A stretch of 64,000 nt of DNA from a bacterium (lineage in GTDB: Bacteria; Planctomycetota; Planctomycetia; Pirellulales; Pirellulaceae), in assembly GCA_030430075.1 (NCBI GenBank), contig JAUIGN010000029.1:1-64000 (forward strand), in the 5' to 3' direction. Below the pieces are notes generated by a model that saw only the letters and a program-made list of their open reading frames with translations, was not told the DNA's origin and ran no database searches. Below are positions 8,349-16,628 of this stretch, one piece after another (the stretch's first letter is position 1; the number at the start of each line of letters is the position of its first letter). The translations under genes and the position numbers were made by a program.

Positions 8349-8941
8349 AAGAGTTCGAAGAAGCTTTCTTCCCCCAGATGTTCCGCGTACTCTTCCACCA
8401 GGTCTGACAGGGAAGCAGGCCCCGCAAGATGCATCCAGCCATCATGCCAACTGCAACTGCACCACCGCTCAACATGGAACAGCCGCCGATCGTCGTCCAG
8501 CAATTCAAACCGCATCGCTTTCGCGTGCAGCGACTCCCTCACGACTTGATCCCGTGCTTCCCGATAGCGGGGCACCTGCAGTGCATCGGGACCAGCAAGA
8601 AGGCAAACCAATTTGTTGACTTCATCAACGCTCTTGGTCGGCAAATAGACAACTAAGCAGTCGTCTTCAACTTCGACAATGAACTGCTCGGCACTCGAAA
8701 GGCGACGAAGCCCCTCAGCAACGATCTCGCGCTCGACCGGTACGATGGATGTAGGACGCCGCCTGCGAAGATAGACCTGACCACGCTCTGGCGACTCAAA
8801 GACTTCGTAACCCGTCGGGATCTCTGGCACAGGCTCACCGGTCAACTTCCGTCCAAAATAGTAGCGTGGCTTACCCGACTTCGTCTTGCCTGACTGCAGC
8901 AGGTATACATCGCCACGCCGGTTGCAATGCTGATACGCCAT
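8345..8941 (-). CDS. Conserved planctomycete protein of unknown function carried within the IS66 block
   Basis: The 198-aa product begins MAYQHCNRRGDVYLLQSG and has a GKPRYYFGRKLTG segment, a conserved-looking middle (VDEVNKLVCLLAGPDALQ) and an acidic C-terminus. I recall similar planctomycete hypothetical proteins but no function is known. It lies convergent to tnpC with a 4-nt overlap and inside the inverted repeats that seem to bound the element, so it may be a passenger gene. No transmembrane segment, signal peptide or known catalytic motif is visible. Confidence 0.7.
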   Translation of the reverse strand: MAYQHCNRRGDVYLLQSGKTKSGKPRYYFGRKLTGEPVPEIPTGYEVFESPERGQVYLRRRRPTSIVPVEREIVAEGLRRLSSAEQFIVEVEDDCLVVYLPTKSVDEVNKLVCLLAGPDALQVPRYREARDQVVRESLHAKAMRFELLDDDRRLFHVERWCSCSWHDGWMHLAGPASLSDLVEEYAEHLGEESFFELF

Positions 8942-9042
8942 CGTCCGTCCTCACTGGTGCGTTGAACGTGGCTGCTATCGTAACCAATGCACCAACAGCA
9001 ACGAATCCGAATTCACTCCAAGATTGCCAGATGCCGGAGGTG

Positions 9043-10090
9043 CTAGCGTCCAGCCGGAGGGTTTGCAGCCTTGCCGAAAGGACACAGTGCAGTAGGGCGA
9101 GCAGCTTCCGGGCAACAACGCTCAACGTTGTTTAGAGTTGCGGCGATCTTCGGGTCGCCGTTTTTGTTGCGCCCGTCGCCCACTTCAGTGCAAAGTGATG
9201 CAGACTGATACGTCTCCGATGAGAGCCGTACGGCACCAATATGGGCACCATTTTCGGGATCGCTCGGCACCATAGTGGGCACCATTTCTTGGCCCACTTC
9301 CGGGCCCAGGTTCTCCGGACTCGCGCCAGTTGTCCCCGTCGCCGCCAGCGGGGCCGATTCCGCCTGGTCCGCCGCGTCGATCGACGGCGGCGCCGGGAGC
9401 GAATGAATTGCCGCCGTCTGGTCGTGCAGCCCCACGTGCGTATAGACGCCCAACGTCAGCCGGACGTCGCTATGTCGGGCAAGAGTCTGGGCCATCTTGG
9501 GCGCCAGATTGGCTCGTTCCAGGCTCGTGATGAACAGGTGTCGATTCGAATGAAAATCGGCGAACCGGCCGTTGCTGTCGCAGTACGTCAACACGTCGCT
9601 CTCCTGGCGGCGTGCTTTCTCCAGGTCCATCTCAGCGTCTTCGATCCACTTCTGGCGCGCCGCGTTCAGGTCGCGTTGCATCATCTTGTGCGTCTTCCGC
9701 TCCTTGCCGCCGGGGACTTTTCCCGAGACCGGAAACAGCAGATCGTCGGGTTTGAGTTTCGCCTTCGCGCCAATCCACTTCTTCAGCATGCCCGCGACTT
9801 CGGGATGCAGAACCTGAGTGTCTTCGCGTTTGCGTTTGCTGAAGCAGGCCGCCACCGTCGCCGTGGCTTGGTCATCATCCAGACGCAATGACCGCTGAGT
9901 CAGACTGCCCACTTCGCCTTTGCGAAAGCCGGTCCACGCCGCCAGGATATACATCATCGCCCGATCGGGAGCGGGGATCGACTCGATGGTTCGCCCTTTC
10001 TGGGCCGCCGTGATCAGCAAGCCAAACTCCAGAGACGTCAGGGCGCGCCGGTCGTGCCAGCCGCCGGCCTGGAAGGATCGATCTACGCCG
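9043..10090 (-). pseudogene. Tyrosine recombinase lacking its N-terminal half
   Basis: The frame holds the catalytic domain of a phage-type integrase: Arg in AWTGFRKGEVGSLT, a His-x-x-Arg in FHSNRHLFITSL (normally HDLRHTF), His in LARHSDVRLT and the Tyr in LGVYTHV. Recognisable homology starts around codons reading WHDRRALTSLEFG near 10060, without an ATG; a TTG at 10020 is the only candidate start. The core-binding domain of ~150 residues is absent because the frame abuts the end of the giant gene at 10113. The tail includes VPTMVPSD and two tandem GGCACCA(N)4-5GGGCACCA words at 9230-9290. It is probably inactive. Confidence 0.75.
9065..9091 (-). repeat. Right imperfect inverted repeat of the IS66-type element
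   Basis: It is the counterpart of 5750-5777. The sequence also forms the last codons (ALCPFGKAANPPAGR) of the integrase remnant, which suggests that the integrase reading frame now ends inside IS sequence. Confidence 0.5.
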
Positions 10091-10112
10091 GTCTCACCGC
10101 GTTGACGGACGA

Positions 10113-13100
10113 CTAGTAACTTCGCGGACGAACTCTGTGCTGCTGCACCGCATCAAGCCAGGCCGTCATCACCGCTTCGGCCAGACCGTCATCGAGCACG
10201 TCGTCCAGGCCCGGCAAGTGCCCGAGTTCGTCTGCGACGAAGCTCAGCAGGTCCAACTGCCGGGCGTCGGGCGAGCAAGGACGCGCAAATCCCGCAGCAT
10301 CCAGCCCGGTCGCGTCAACGTACCAGCCGAAGCCCGCGGTATTCGGATCGAGCGGAACCGCATTGCCTATGAACGCCTCCAGCTTGCTGCCCCATGGAGC
10401 GGGCGTGCCGGTTGCCACAGGCGAGAGCTGCCGGGCTTGCACGTCCTCAACGCCCCCTGGCCGCCAGGCAGTGACCGCAGCGGCGGCGATTCCCGTCGGG
10501 CTGGACGTCACACCAGAAAGTTCGTCGACACCTACTATCGACTCGCCCGTGCGCGCGACCGCATCGGCGGCTGAGAGCACTTCGCCGCTGTCGGCCGGCA
10601 CCGGAACGGTCGCCGTGGCCGGCGCGGAAAACTCGGACGAGTTGCCTCCACTGTCGGTGGCTGTGGCGACAATCTTGGAGCCACCGCTGACGCCCATCCC
10701 GGTCACGTCCAGCATCACGGTGGCCGTGCCGAGTGCTTCGAGTACGGTGTACGAGTCAGCACCCAAGAAGGTCTGCCCCTCGAATCCCGACCCATCCGCC
10801 AGGAAGAACTCGACGCGCAACGGGTACGCCGAATGCGCCGAATTGGAAGAGACCGAATACGTGAGGCTCAAGGTGTTGCCGATCAGGTCAGCGACGCTGA
10901 TGTCCGGGAAGTTTTGCAACCGGTTGGGACCGCTATCGATGTCTTCGCTGCCGGCGATCACATCGTTGGCGGTGACTCCGTCCAAGCCGAGGTCGATGCC
11001 CAGTGCCCCATTGGAAAACATCGAGTTCCGTTCGATGGCGTTTCCGGTAGCGGTCGCGCCAATCACCGCCACGCCGTGGCTACTGTTGTGCGCGATGACG
11101 TTGCCGGCGCTCGGAACCGTCCCCCCCACCGTATTGGTTGAGCCGTTGTCGATCCGAACTCCCTGACCGGTGTTCGCGAGTGGCGACATTCCGTCACTCT
11201 GAACCCCAATCAGATTTCCCTGAACGGCATTGCCTGTCGCACCGCTGCCGTTAATGCGGACACCGACGAAATCGTTGCCAGAGATCAGGTTGCCCGCCCC
11301 CGCGGCGGTCCCGCCGATGGTGTTGCTGGACGACGAAACCAACACACCGGTGCTTGCATTTCCCAGATCGGCGGTCCCCGAAATATCGGTTCCGATGGCG
11401 TTGCCCTGGACGTGGTTGCCGGTCGCCGTCGCTCCGGCGATGCTTATCCCGAAGAGCCCGTTTCCGGAGATCAGGTTCCCGCTACCTGTCGTCAAGCCAC
11501 CAACCGTGTTTGTGTGGGCTCCGGAGATGGAGACGCCGCTATTGCCATTGCCCAGGTCGACCGTACCCGTGATATCCGTCCCGATCACGTTGCCCGCGAT
11601 TGTGGTATTGCGGGTGTTGGAATCGGTCACGACCACGCCGTCGCCCCCGTTTCCCGAGATGACGTTCCCCTCACCGGCCGTAGCGTCACCACCGATGGTG
11701 TTGTCGCGGGCACCACCACCCACGCGCACGCCGATGTTCGTATTACCAAGCGCCGCGGTACCCGTCACATCGACTCCGATGAAGTTACCCTGAATCCGGT
11801 TATTGGCGACGCCGGCTCCGATCAGGACAATGCCTTGATTGCCGTTTCCGGAGATCACATTGCGGGCAGCCGCCGAGTTGCCGCCGACCGTCACGTTTTG
11901 CGCGTTGGCCAATTGCACTCCGGAGTCGCTGTTGGGCAGCGCCGCCATTCCGGTGATGTCCGTTCCAATGAAATTGCCTTGGACCACGTTGTTCGCCGCT
12001 GCCGGCGTGGTGACGCGGACGCCGAACAGGTCGTTTCCGGAGAAGATGTTCCGTTCCAATGCGGTCAGGCCGCCAATCGTATTGCCCGGCGCCTGCCACA
12101 TGAGGACACCGGAATTGCCGTTGCCCACATCCATCGTGCCCGAGGGGTCCGTCCCGATCAGGTTGCCGGCCACATGATTTCCGGTCGCCGCGGGCAGCAA
12201 GATGGCAACACCGTCCAGCGTGTTGCCGGAGACGACGTTACCGGCGCCGGCAACCGAGCCACCCACGATATTGGCCGGTGCGTCGCGGACGACGACTCCA
12301 AATTGTCCGTTTGGCACGGGCGAATTGCCGGCGGCATTGGTCCCGACAAAGTTTCCTTCGATCTGGTTCCCCGACGCGCCGTTGCCCACGATGAAGATGC
12401 CGGTCTTCTTGTTCCCCGATACGAGATTGCCCGCGCCGACTCCGGTTCCGCCGATCCTGTTGTTGGGAGCTTCAAAGACCGTTACCCCGGATGTGTTATT
12501 CTGCAGCCCGGCATTTCCCGTGATGTCCACGCCGATCTGGTTGGCTTGGACCAGATTGCCGCTGGACAAAGAACCGCTGATGAAGACCCCGTCACCATTG
12601 TTGCCGGCAATCAGATTCCCCTCGCCCGGCACACCGATCACGTTTCCTGGTGAACCTTCGACGACCACACCAGCGCCGCTGTTGCCGCGGTCGATTAGTC
12701 CGGTCAAGTCCGTGCCGATCTGATTGCCGGCCACGGTGTTGTTGGTCGTGGCGGCGCCGCCGATGAAGACCCCGATGGCATTCCCTGAGATCACGTTGCC
12801 GATCCCTGCGTCGCCAATGTCGTTCATCGCCGCGCCTTGGTCGAGCCGCACGCCGGAACCACCGTTGCCGATTGGCGTAACGCCGTTACTTGCCAGGCCG
12901 ACGAGATTATTCTGCAGCACGTTGCCGGTGGAACCGCTACGGGTGATAAACACACCATGCAATCCGTTACCGGAAATCACGTTGCCTTGGGCCGGTGACG
13001 AACCTCCGATCAGATTGCCGGCGGAATTGAAAACCAGTACTCCGTGGGCCCCGTTGGCCAGTCCGCTGCTGCCGGCCGGGTTGGTTCCGATGCTGTTTTC

Positions 13101-16100
13101 GGCCAGCGTATTCCCGCCCCCGGTAAGCAGCCGGATCCCGCTGCCGGCGAATCGATTGATGGCCAACCCTCGGATCGTCGTGTTTCCCGAGAGGATGGAA
13201 AGTCCATGCGCGCCCGCACCGGCCCCGCTGCCGTCGATCTCAAACAGGGGCGTGCCACCGTATCCCGGCTGGCTTGTGCCGTCGATGATCACGGCTTCCG
13301 TAACGCTTGGTAGGGCGCTGCCCGGCGTGGTTGTGTGCACGCCGGCCCCGGGAAGGCTAAACAGGATCCTGTCGAGTCCGGTTGCCGCATTCGCCGAGGC
13401 ATTGGCCTGTTCGATCGCGGCTCGCAACGTGCATTCGGGAGCGATGCCGATCGTCCCGCCGGTATCGCACACATTGTCGCTAAGATTGCTATCGCCAAGA
13501 TCGCCTGCCGAGTTGACAACAAATGCACGTTCAATCAGCGCCTCGTAATCCTCGACTTCCCCATCCTGGGCTGGACCGGTGGGGGCCAAACCGCCGCTCG
13601 AGCTGATCCGCAGGCGGGCGAAGGTCAGTCCGGCAACGGCATTTGCCGGCAGGGTGAAGTTGACGACGTTGGCACCGGGCGTCAACGTCACCGATGTTCC
13701 GCTATTGATGTGCTCGCTGGGATGATCAAACACTCCGTTCCCATTCGTATCCAGCCAAGCGTCAAGTTGCCCGCCGACCGGGGCGGCGACATTCATGCTT
13801 GCCGGCAGTCCGGTGAGCAACGCGGAGACGCTGGTCAAGCCATCTTCGTCGTTGTTTCCGTCATTGTCGTCGCCGGTCGCGGTCGAGTCCGGCTGGCCGT
13901 CGCTGTCGGCGTCGATGGAGGCTCCCAGCGTGGGGGCGCCGGGAACAATCGGGTGACGGGGACCGTTGCTGGCCAGCAGCGTGGAAAACGTTGGATCCGG
14001 CGCGTCCCCGAAGTCTCGCTCGTAGATTTCGACCTGGTAATCTTCGACTTCGCCGTCGGCCGCAGGTCCCGTTGGCGGCAACGAGCCTGCCGTGCTGAAG
14101 CGCAAGCGGGCGTAGGTGGTTCCCGGAATGGCGCTGCCCGGAATCGTAAAGGGGATCGTGTTGGGGCCTGGCAGCAAAGGAACGGATGCGCCCGTCAAGA
14201 GTTCTGCCGGGTGATCAAACGTCCCGTTGCCGTTCACGTCCAGCCACGCATCCAGTAACCCGGCTCCCGACGCCACGACGTCGATAAAGGCCGCTTCGCC
14301 GACCGCGAACACCGAAGCATTGATCACACCGTCCTCGTCGCCGGGCGGGAAAGGAGTGTTGCCAGGCGAGGCGAAAACGCTATCCAAGTCATCGCCCAAC
14401 GCAGCGGGATCCGGTTGTCCATCGGGTTCCGGATCGACCGTAGCGCCAAGAAACAGGCCGCTGCCGAGCAGGTGCCGTGGCCCGTTGTTCAACAGCAGCG
14501 TGGCGTACGACGGATCCGGCGCGTCGCCAAAATCGGCTTCCGTGTTTCCGAAGTCAGCGCCGTAGATCGGTGTATGCGTGAGGTTCGTGATCGTGATGCC
14601 GGTCGGAATGTTGAACGGACCAAAGAGCTGCACCGGATTCTGACCAACAAAGTCGACCTGGTACGGGATCACTCGGTCAATGGCAGCCTGTACGGTGAGC
14701 GGAACGATGTTGTGCAATGTTCCGAGCGGCGTTTCCACCTCGAAGAAGACATCAAAGAAACTGTCCACCACCGCCGGATCGCCCGTCTCCTGAATCAAGC
14801 CCAGCGTGGGCAGTGCCAAACCCGCCTCGACTCCGGCCCGCAATCGTAAGTCGACACCCAATAACTGGGCGCTACCGGTCAACTCCAGCGATACCATCTC
14901 CAGAGGAATCGTGTCGTTGTGGCCGGGCGTGCCGGACTCTTGTGGTTGGCCGCGCTGAACCTTGGTGGTGCCCGAACCGAACACGGTGGTCGCGAATTCG
15001 CCGAAAGGCGACGTCACATCCCCTTCGATTTCGATCACCGCCGAAGAGAAGAACACGTCGAAGAAACTGTCGATCGAAGGCGTCCCACATGCGTCGACCC
15101 AATGGGCTCCCGGACCGCACACAGGTTCCGCTTCCGCGGGCGCTACCCCGATCGTTTCGCCTGGCCCGACGTCCACGAGATGACCTGGACTGAACAACTC
15201 CAACGGCGGAAATGTCTGTAGATGTTCGGCGGTCGGCTCCTCAAAGACCAGGTATTCGTCCGGCGGAATGCCCGGAATCCAATAGACACCCTGTTCGGTG
15301 AAAGGATTGATCCCAGGGGTACCATCCAACTCCATGCTCATGGTCGTCACGGTGGCCGTCACCGTCCCGGTCGCGATGTCGACAATGCTGATCTCAAAAT
15401 CATCCAGGCCCGGCTCGGTGGGATCATGCTTGCCGTCTCCGTTCAGATCATCAAACTTTTGGCCGTGGATCGAACCCAGTGCGTAATCTTCCACCTCACC
15501 GTCGTTGGCAATTCCCGTCGGCGACAGGTTGCCGCCGGCGCTCAGCCGGAAGCGGGCAAAGGTCTGCGGTCCCAGGGCGGCTCCCGGCGGAACGGGAAAC
15601 ACCAGCGGATTGGGGCCGGCGGCCAACGGCTGGTTCATGAAGATCTGTTCACCGGCATCAAGCCAACTGCCGTTGTTGTTGAAATCGATCCAAGCATCCA
15701 GTAATCCTCCAACTGCCGAAGCGGTGACCGTGACGGATGCCATGGTTCCCGGCACCAGGATGCTGGTAAAGACGACCCCATCCTCGTCAGGCTGATTGGC
15801 CAGATCGTCACCGGTGGCGGTCGCATCGGGTTGGCCGTCGTTCTCTGCATCGACCGTTGCCCCCAGAAAAAGTCCGGATCCCAAAACGTGTCGCGCGCCA
15901 TTGCTGGCGGATAGCGTCGGGTAGGCAGGGTCGGGAGCGTCGCCAAAGTCGAACTCCACGAATTCGACGGCACCCTTGTCGACCGTCACATTGACGATGC
16001 GGGGAAAGGAAGGGCCCCGCTGATCCGTGGTAACACCACCCGGAACTCGCGTGTTGTCGCCTGAATCGATGGCCGGGCTGCCGGTCTGCGGCGCGTGTGT

Positions 16101-16628
16101 TTCCGTCAGGCCACCGTTGTCGGCCAGCGGTCCCAGTCCGGCGAGCACGACTCCGGCGCCGGCCAGGCTGCCGACCCGGTTACCCTGCAGGCCATCAACC
16201 AGGTTGCCCGCATCACCGTTGCCGATCAGGTTGAAGCCGCTGGGCGCAGCGAACGTCCCCGCAATGTCGGTGTCGGCATGGTTGCCCGCCACGATCGAAT
16301 TGTCCAAACGGACCGCTGACCCTGCCACCACCAGGCCGCTCGTTCCGACACCGCCGTTCGCACCGCTTGGTGCCTGAACCGTGAAGGTACCGTCAAAGCC
16401 CCCGGCGCCGGCAGAACCTGCCGTCACAGAGTTCTCAGTGATCGTGATGTTCGCCAGCGACACAGAACCAATGCCGGGATCGAAATCGAGACCACCGCTG
16501 TCGGCGATGACGCCCGCATTCCCACCGATTCCTCCCACCCCGGCGATCACCGTTCCGGAGCCGCCGAACCCGCCACCGCCGCCGTCTCCACCGGATGTCA
16601 GGTTAAGGGAGAATGTGGAATTCACCAC
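10113..16628 (-). CDS. Giant beta-helix/GEVED surface protein, main (C-terminal) part
   Basis: The 2171-aa frame is the continuation of the 16622-18871 gene in another frame. In order it has Gly-rich Pmp-like repeats (1-220), a GEVED domain (DFGDAPDP... to DGEVEDYAL, ~226-383), an SdrD-B-like segment (DDLNGDGKHDPTEPG, ~386-412), two more GEVED domains (~696-1030), a CSLREA-like motif (CTLRAAIEQANASA, ~1065) and about twenty parallel beta-helix repeats of the GNVISGN/GNLIGTD type (~1100-1900). The C-terminus resembles a metalloprotease-like HExxH tail seen in related proteins but reads VADELGH, so the first His is missing. The role is probably adhesion or a cell-surface layer. Its nominal GTG start at 16628 is unlikely to be real, since the frame stays coding-like upstream to about 16695. 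Confidence 0.75.
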   Translation of the reverse strand: MVNSTFSLNLTSGGDGGGGGFGGSGTVIAGVGGIGGNAGVIADSGGLDFDPGIGSVSLANITITENSVTAGSAGAGGFDGTFTVQAPSGANGGVGTSGLVVAGSAVRLDNSIVAGNHADTDIAGTFAAPSGFNLIGNGDAGNLVDGLQGNRVGSLAGAGVVLAGLGPLADNGGLTETHAPQTGSPAIDSGDNTRVPGGVTTDQRGPSFPRIVNVTVDKGAVEFVEFDFGDAPDPAYPTLSASNGARHVLGSGLFLGATVDAENDGQPDATATGDDLANQPDEDGVVFTSILVPGTMASVTVTASAVGGLLDAWIDFNNNGSWLDAGEQIFMNQPLAAGPNPLVFPVPPGAALGPQTFARFRLSAGGNLSPTGIANDGEVEDYALGSIHGQKFDDLNGDGKHDPTEPGLDDFEISIVDIATGTVTATVTTMSMELDGTPGINPFTEQGVYWIPGIPPDEYLVFEEPTAEHLQTFPPLELFSPGHLVDVGPGETIGVAPAEAEPVCGPGAHWVDACGTPSIDSFFDVFFSSAVIEIEGDVTSPFGEFATTVFGSGTTKVQRGQPQESGTPGHNDTIPLEMVSLELTGSAQLLGVDLRLRAGVEAGLALPTLGLIQETGDPAVVDSFFDVFFEVETPLGTLHNIVPLTVQAAIDRVIPYQVDFVGQNPVQLFGPFNIPTGITITNLTHTPIYGADFGNTEADFGDAPDPSYATLLLNNGPRHLLGSGLFLGATVDPEPDGQPDPAALGDDLDSVFASPGNTPFPPGDEDGVINASVFAVGEAAFIDVVASGAGLLDAWLDVNGNGTFDHPAELLTGASVPLLPGPNTIPFTIPGSAIPGTTYARLRFSTAGSLPPTGPAADGEVEDYQVEIYERDFGDAPDPTFSTLLASNGPRHPIVPGAPTLGASIDADSDGQPDSTATGDDNDGNNDEDGLTSVSALLTGLPASMNVAAPVGGQLDAWLDTNGNGVFDHPSEHINSGTSVTLTPGANVVNFTLPANAVAGLTFARLRISSSGGLAPTGPAQDGEVEDYEALIERAFVVNSAGDLGDSNLSDNVCDTGGTIGIAPECTLRAAIEQANASANAATGLDRILFSLPGAGVHTTTPGSALPSVTEAVIIDGTSQPGYGGTPLFEIDGSGAGAGAHGLSILSGNTTIRGLAINRFAGSGIRLLTGGGNTLAENSIGTNPAGSSGLANGAHGVLVFNSAGNLIGGSSPAQGNVISGNGLHGVFITRSGSTGNVLQNNLVGLASNGVTPIGNGGSGVRLDQGAAMNDIGDAGIGNVISGNAIGVFIGGAATTNNTVAGNQIGTDLTGLIDRGNSGAGVVVEGSPGNVIGVPGEGNLIAGNNGDGVFISGSLSSGNLVQANQIGVDITGNAGLQNNTSGVTVFEAPNNRIGGTGVGAGNLVSGNKKTGIFIVGNGASGNQIEGNFVGTNAAGNSPVPNGQFGVVVRDAPANIVGGSVAGAGNVVSGNTLDGVAILLPAATGNHVAGNLIGTDPSGTMDVGNGNSGVLMWQAPGNTIGGLTALERNIFSGNDLFGVRVTTPAAANNVVQGNFIGTDITGMAALPNSDSGVQLANAQNVTVGGNSAAARNVISGNGNQGIVLIGAGVANNRIQGNFIGVDVTGTAALGNTNIGVRVGGGARDNTIGGDATAGEGNVISGNGGDGVVVTDSNTRNTTIAGNVIGTDITGTVDLGNGNSGVSISGAHTNTVGGLTTGSGNLISGNGLFGISIAGATATGNHVQGNAIGTDISGTADLGNASTGVLVSSSSNTIGGTAAGAGNLISGNDFVGVRINGSGATGNAVQGNLIGVQSDGMSPLANTGQGVRIDNGSTNTVGGTVPSAGNVIAHNSSHGVAVIGATATGNAIERNSMFSNGALGIDLGLDGVTANDVIAGSEDIDSGPNRLQNFPDISVADLIGNTLSLTYSVSSNSAHSAYPLRVEFFLADGSGFEGQTFLGADSYTVLEALGTATVMLDVTGMGVSGGSKIVATATDSGGNSSEFSAPATATVPVPADSGEVLSAADAVARTGESIVGVDELSGVTSSPTGIAAAAVTAWRPGGVEDVQARQLSPVATGTPAPWGSKLEAFIGNAVPLDPNTAGFGWYVDATGLDAAGFARPCSPDARQLDLLSFVADELGHLPGLDDVLDDGLAEAVMTAWLDAVQQHRVRPRSY

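Larger units (their letters stand above)
5750..9091 (+). mobile_element. IS66-family element with an extra opposite-strand gene
   Basis: The three IS66 genes (tnpA, tnpB, tnpC) run together from 5837 to 8348, followed by a convergent minus-strand gene to 8941. An imperfect inverted repeat encloses the whole block: TGCAGTGTGTCCTTTCGG at 5750-5767 against TGCACTGTGTCCTTTCGG read inward from 9091, with further matches inside (AAG, TGC). A GTAAGCG word typical of IS66 left ends begins at 5767. No 8-bp target duplication could be found directly outside, so the exact ends are uncertain. Confidence 0.6.

Noticed and set aside
8860..8880. GGCTTAC as a possible right end of the IS66 element
   Set aside because: It lies inside the otherwise intact 198-aa gene and matches the left tip less well than the 9065-9091 repeat.
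9241..9891. Plus-strand 216-codon open frame over the integrase
   Set aside because: It is antisense to the integrase catalytic motifs and shows no family resemblance. The integrase frame carries the R/H/R/H/Y residues.
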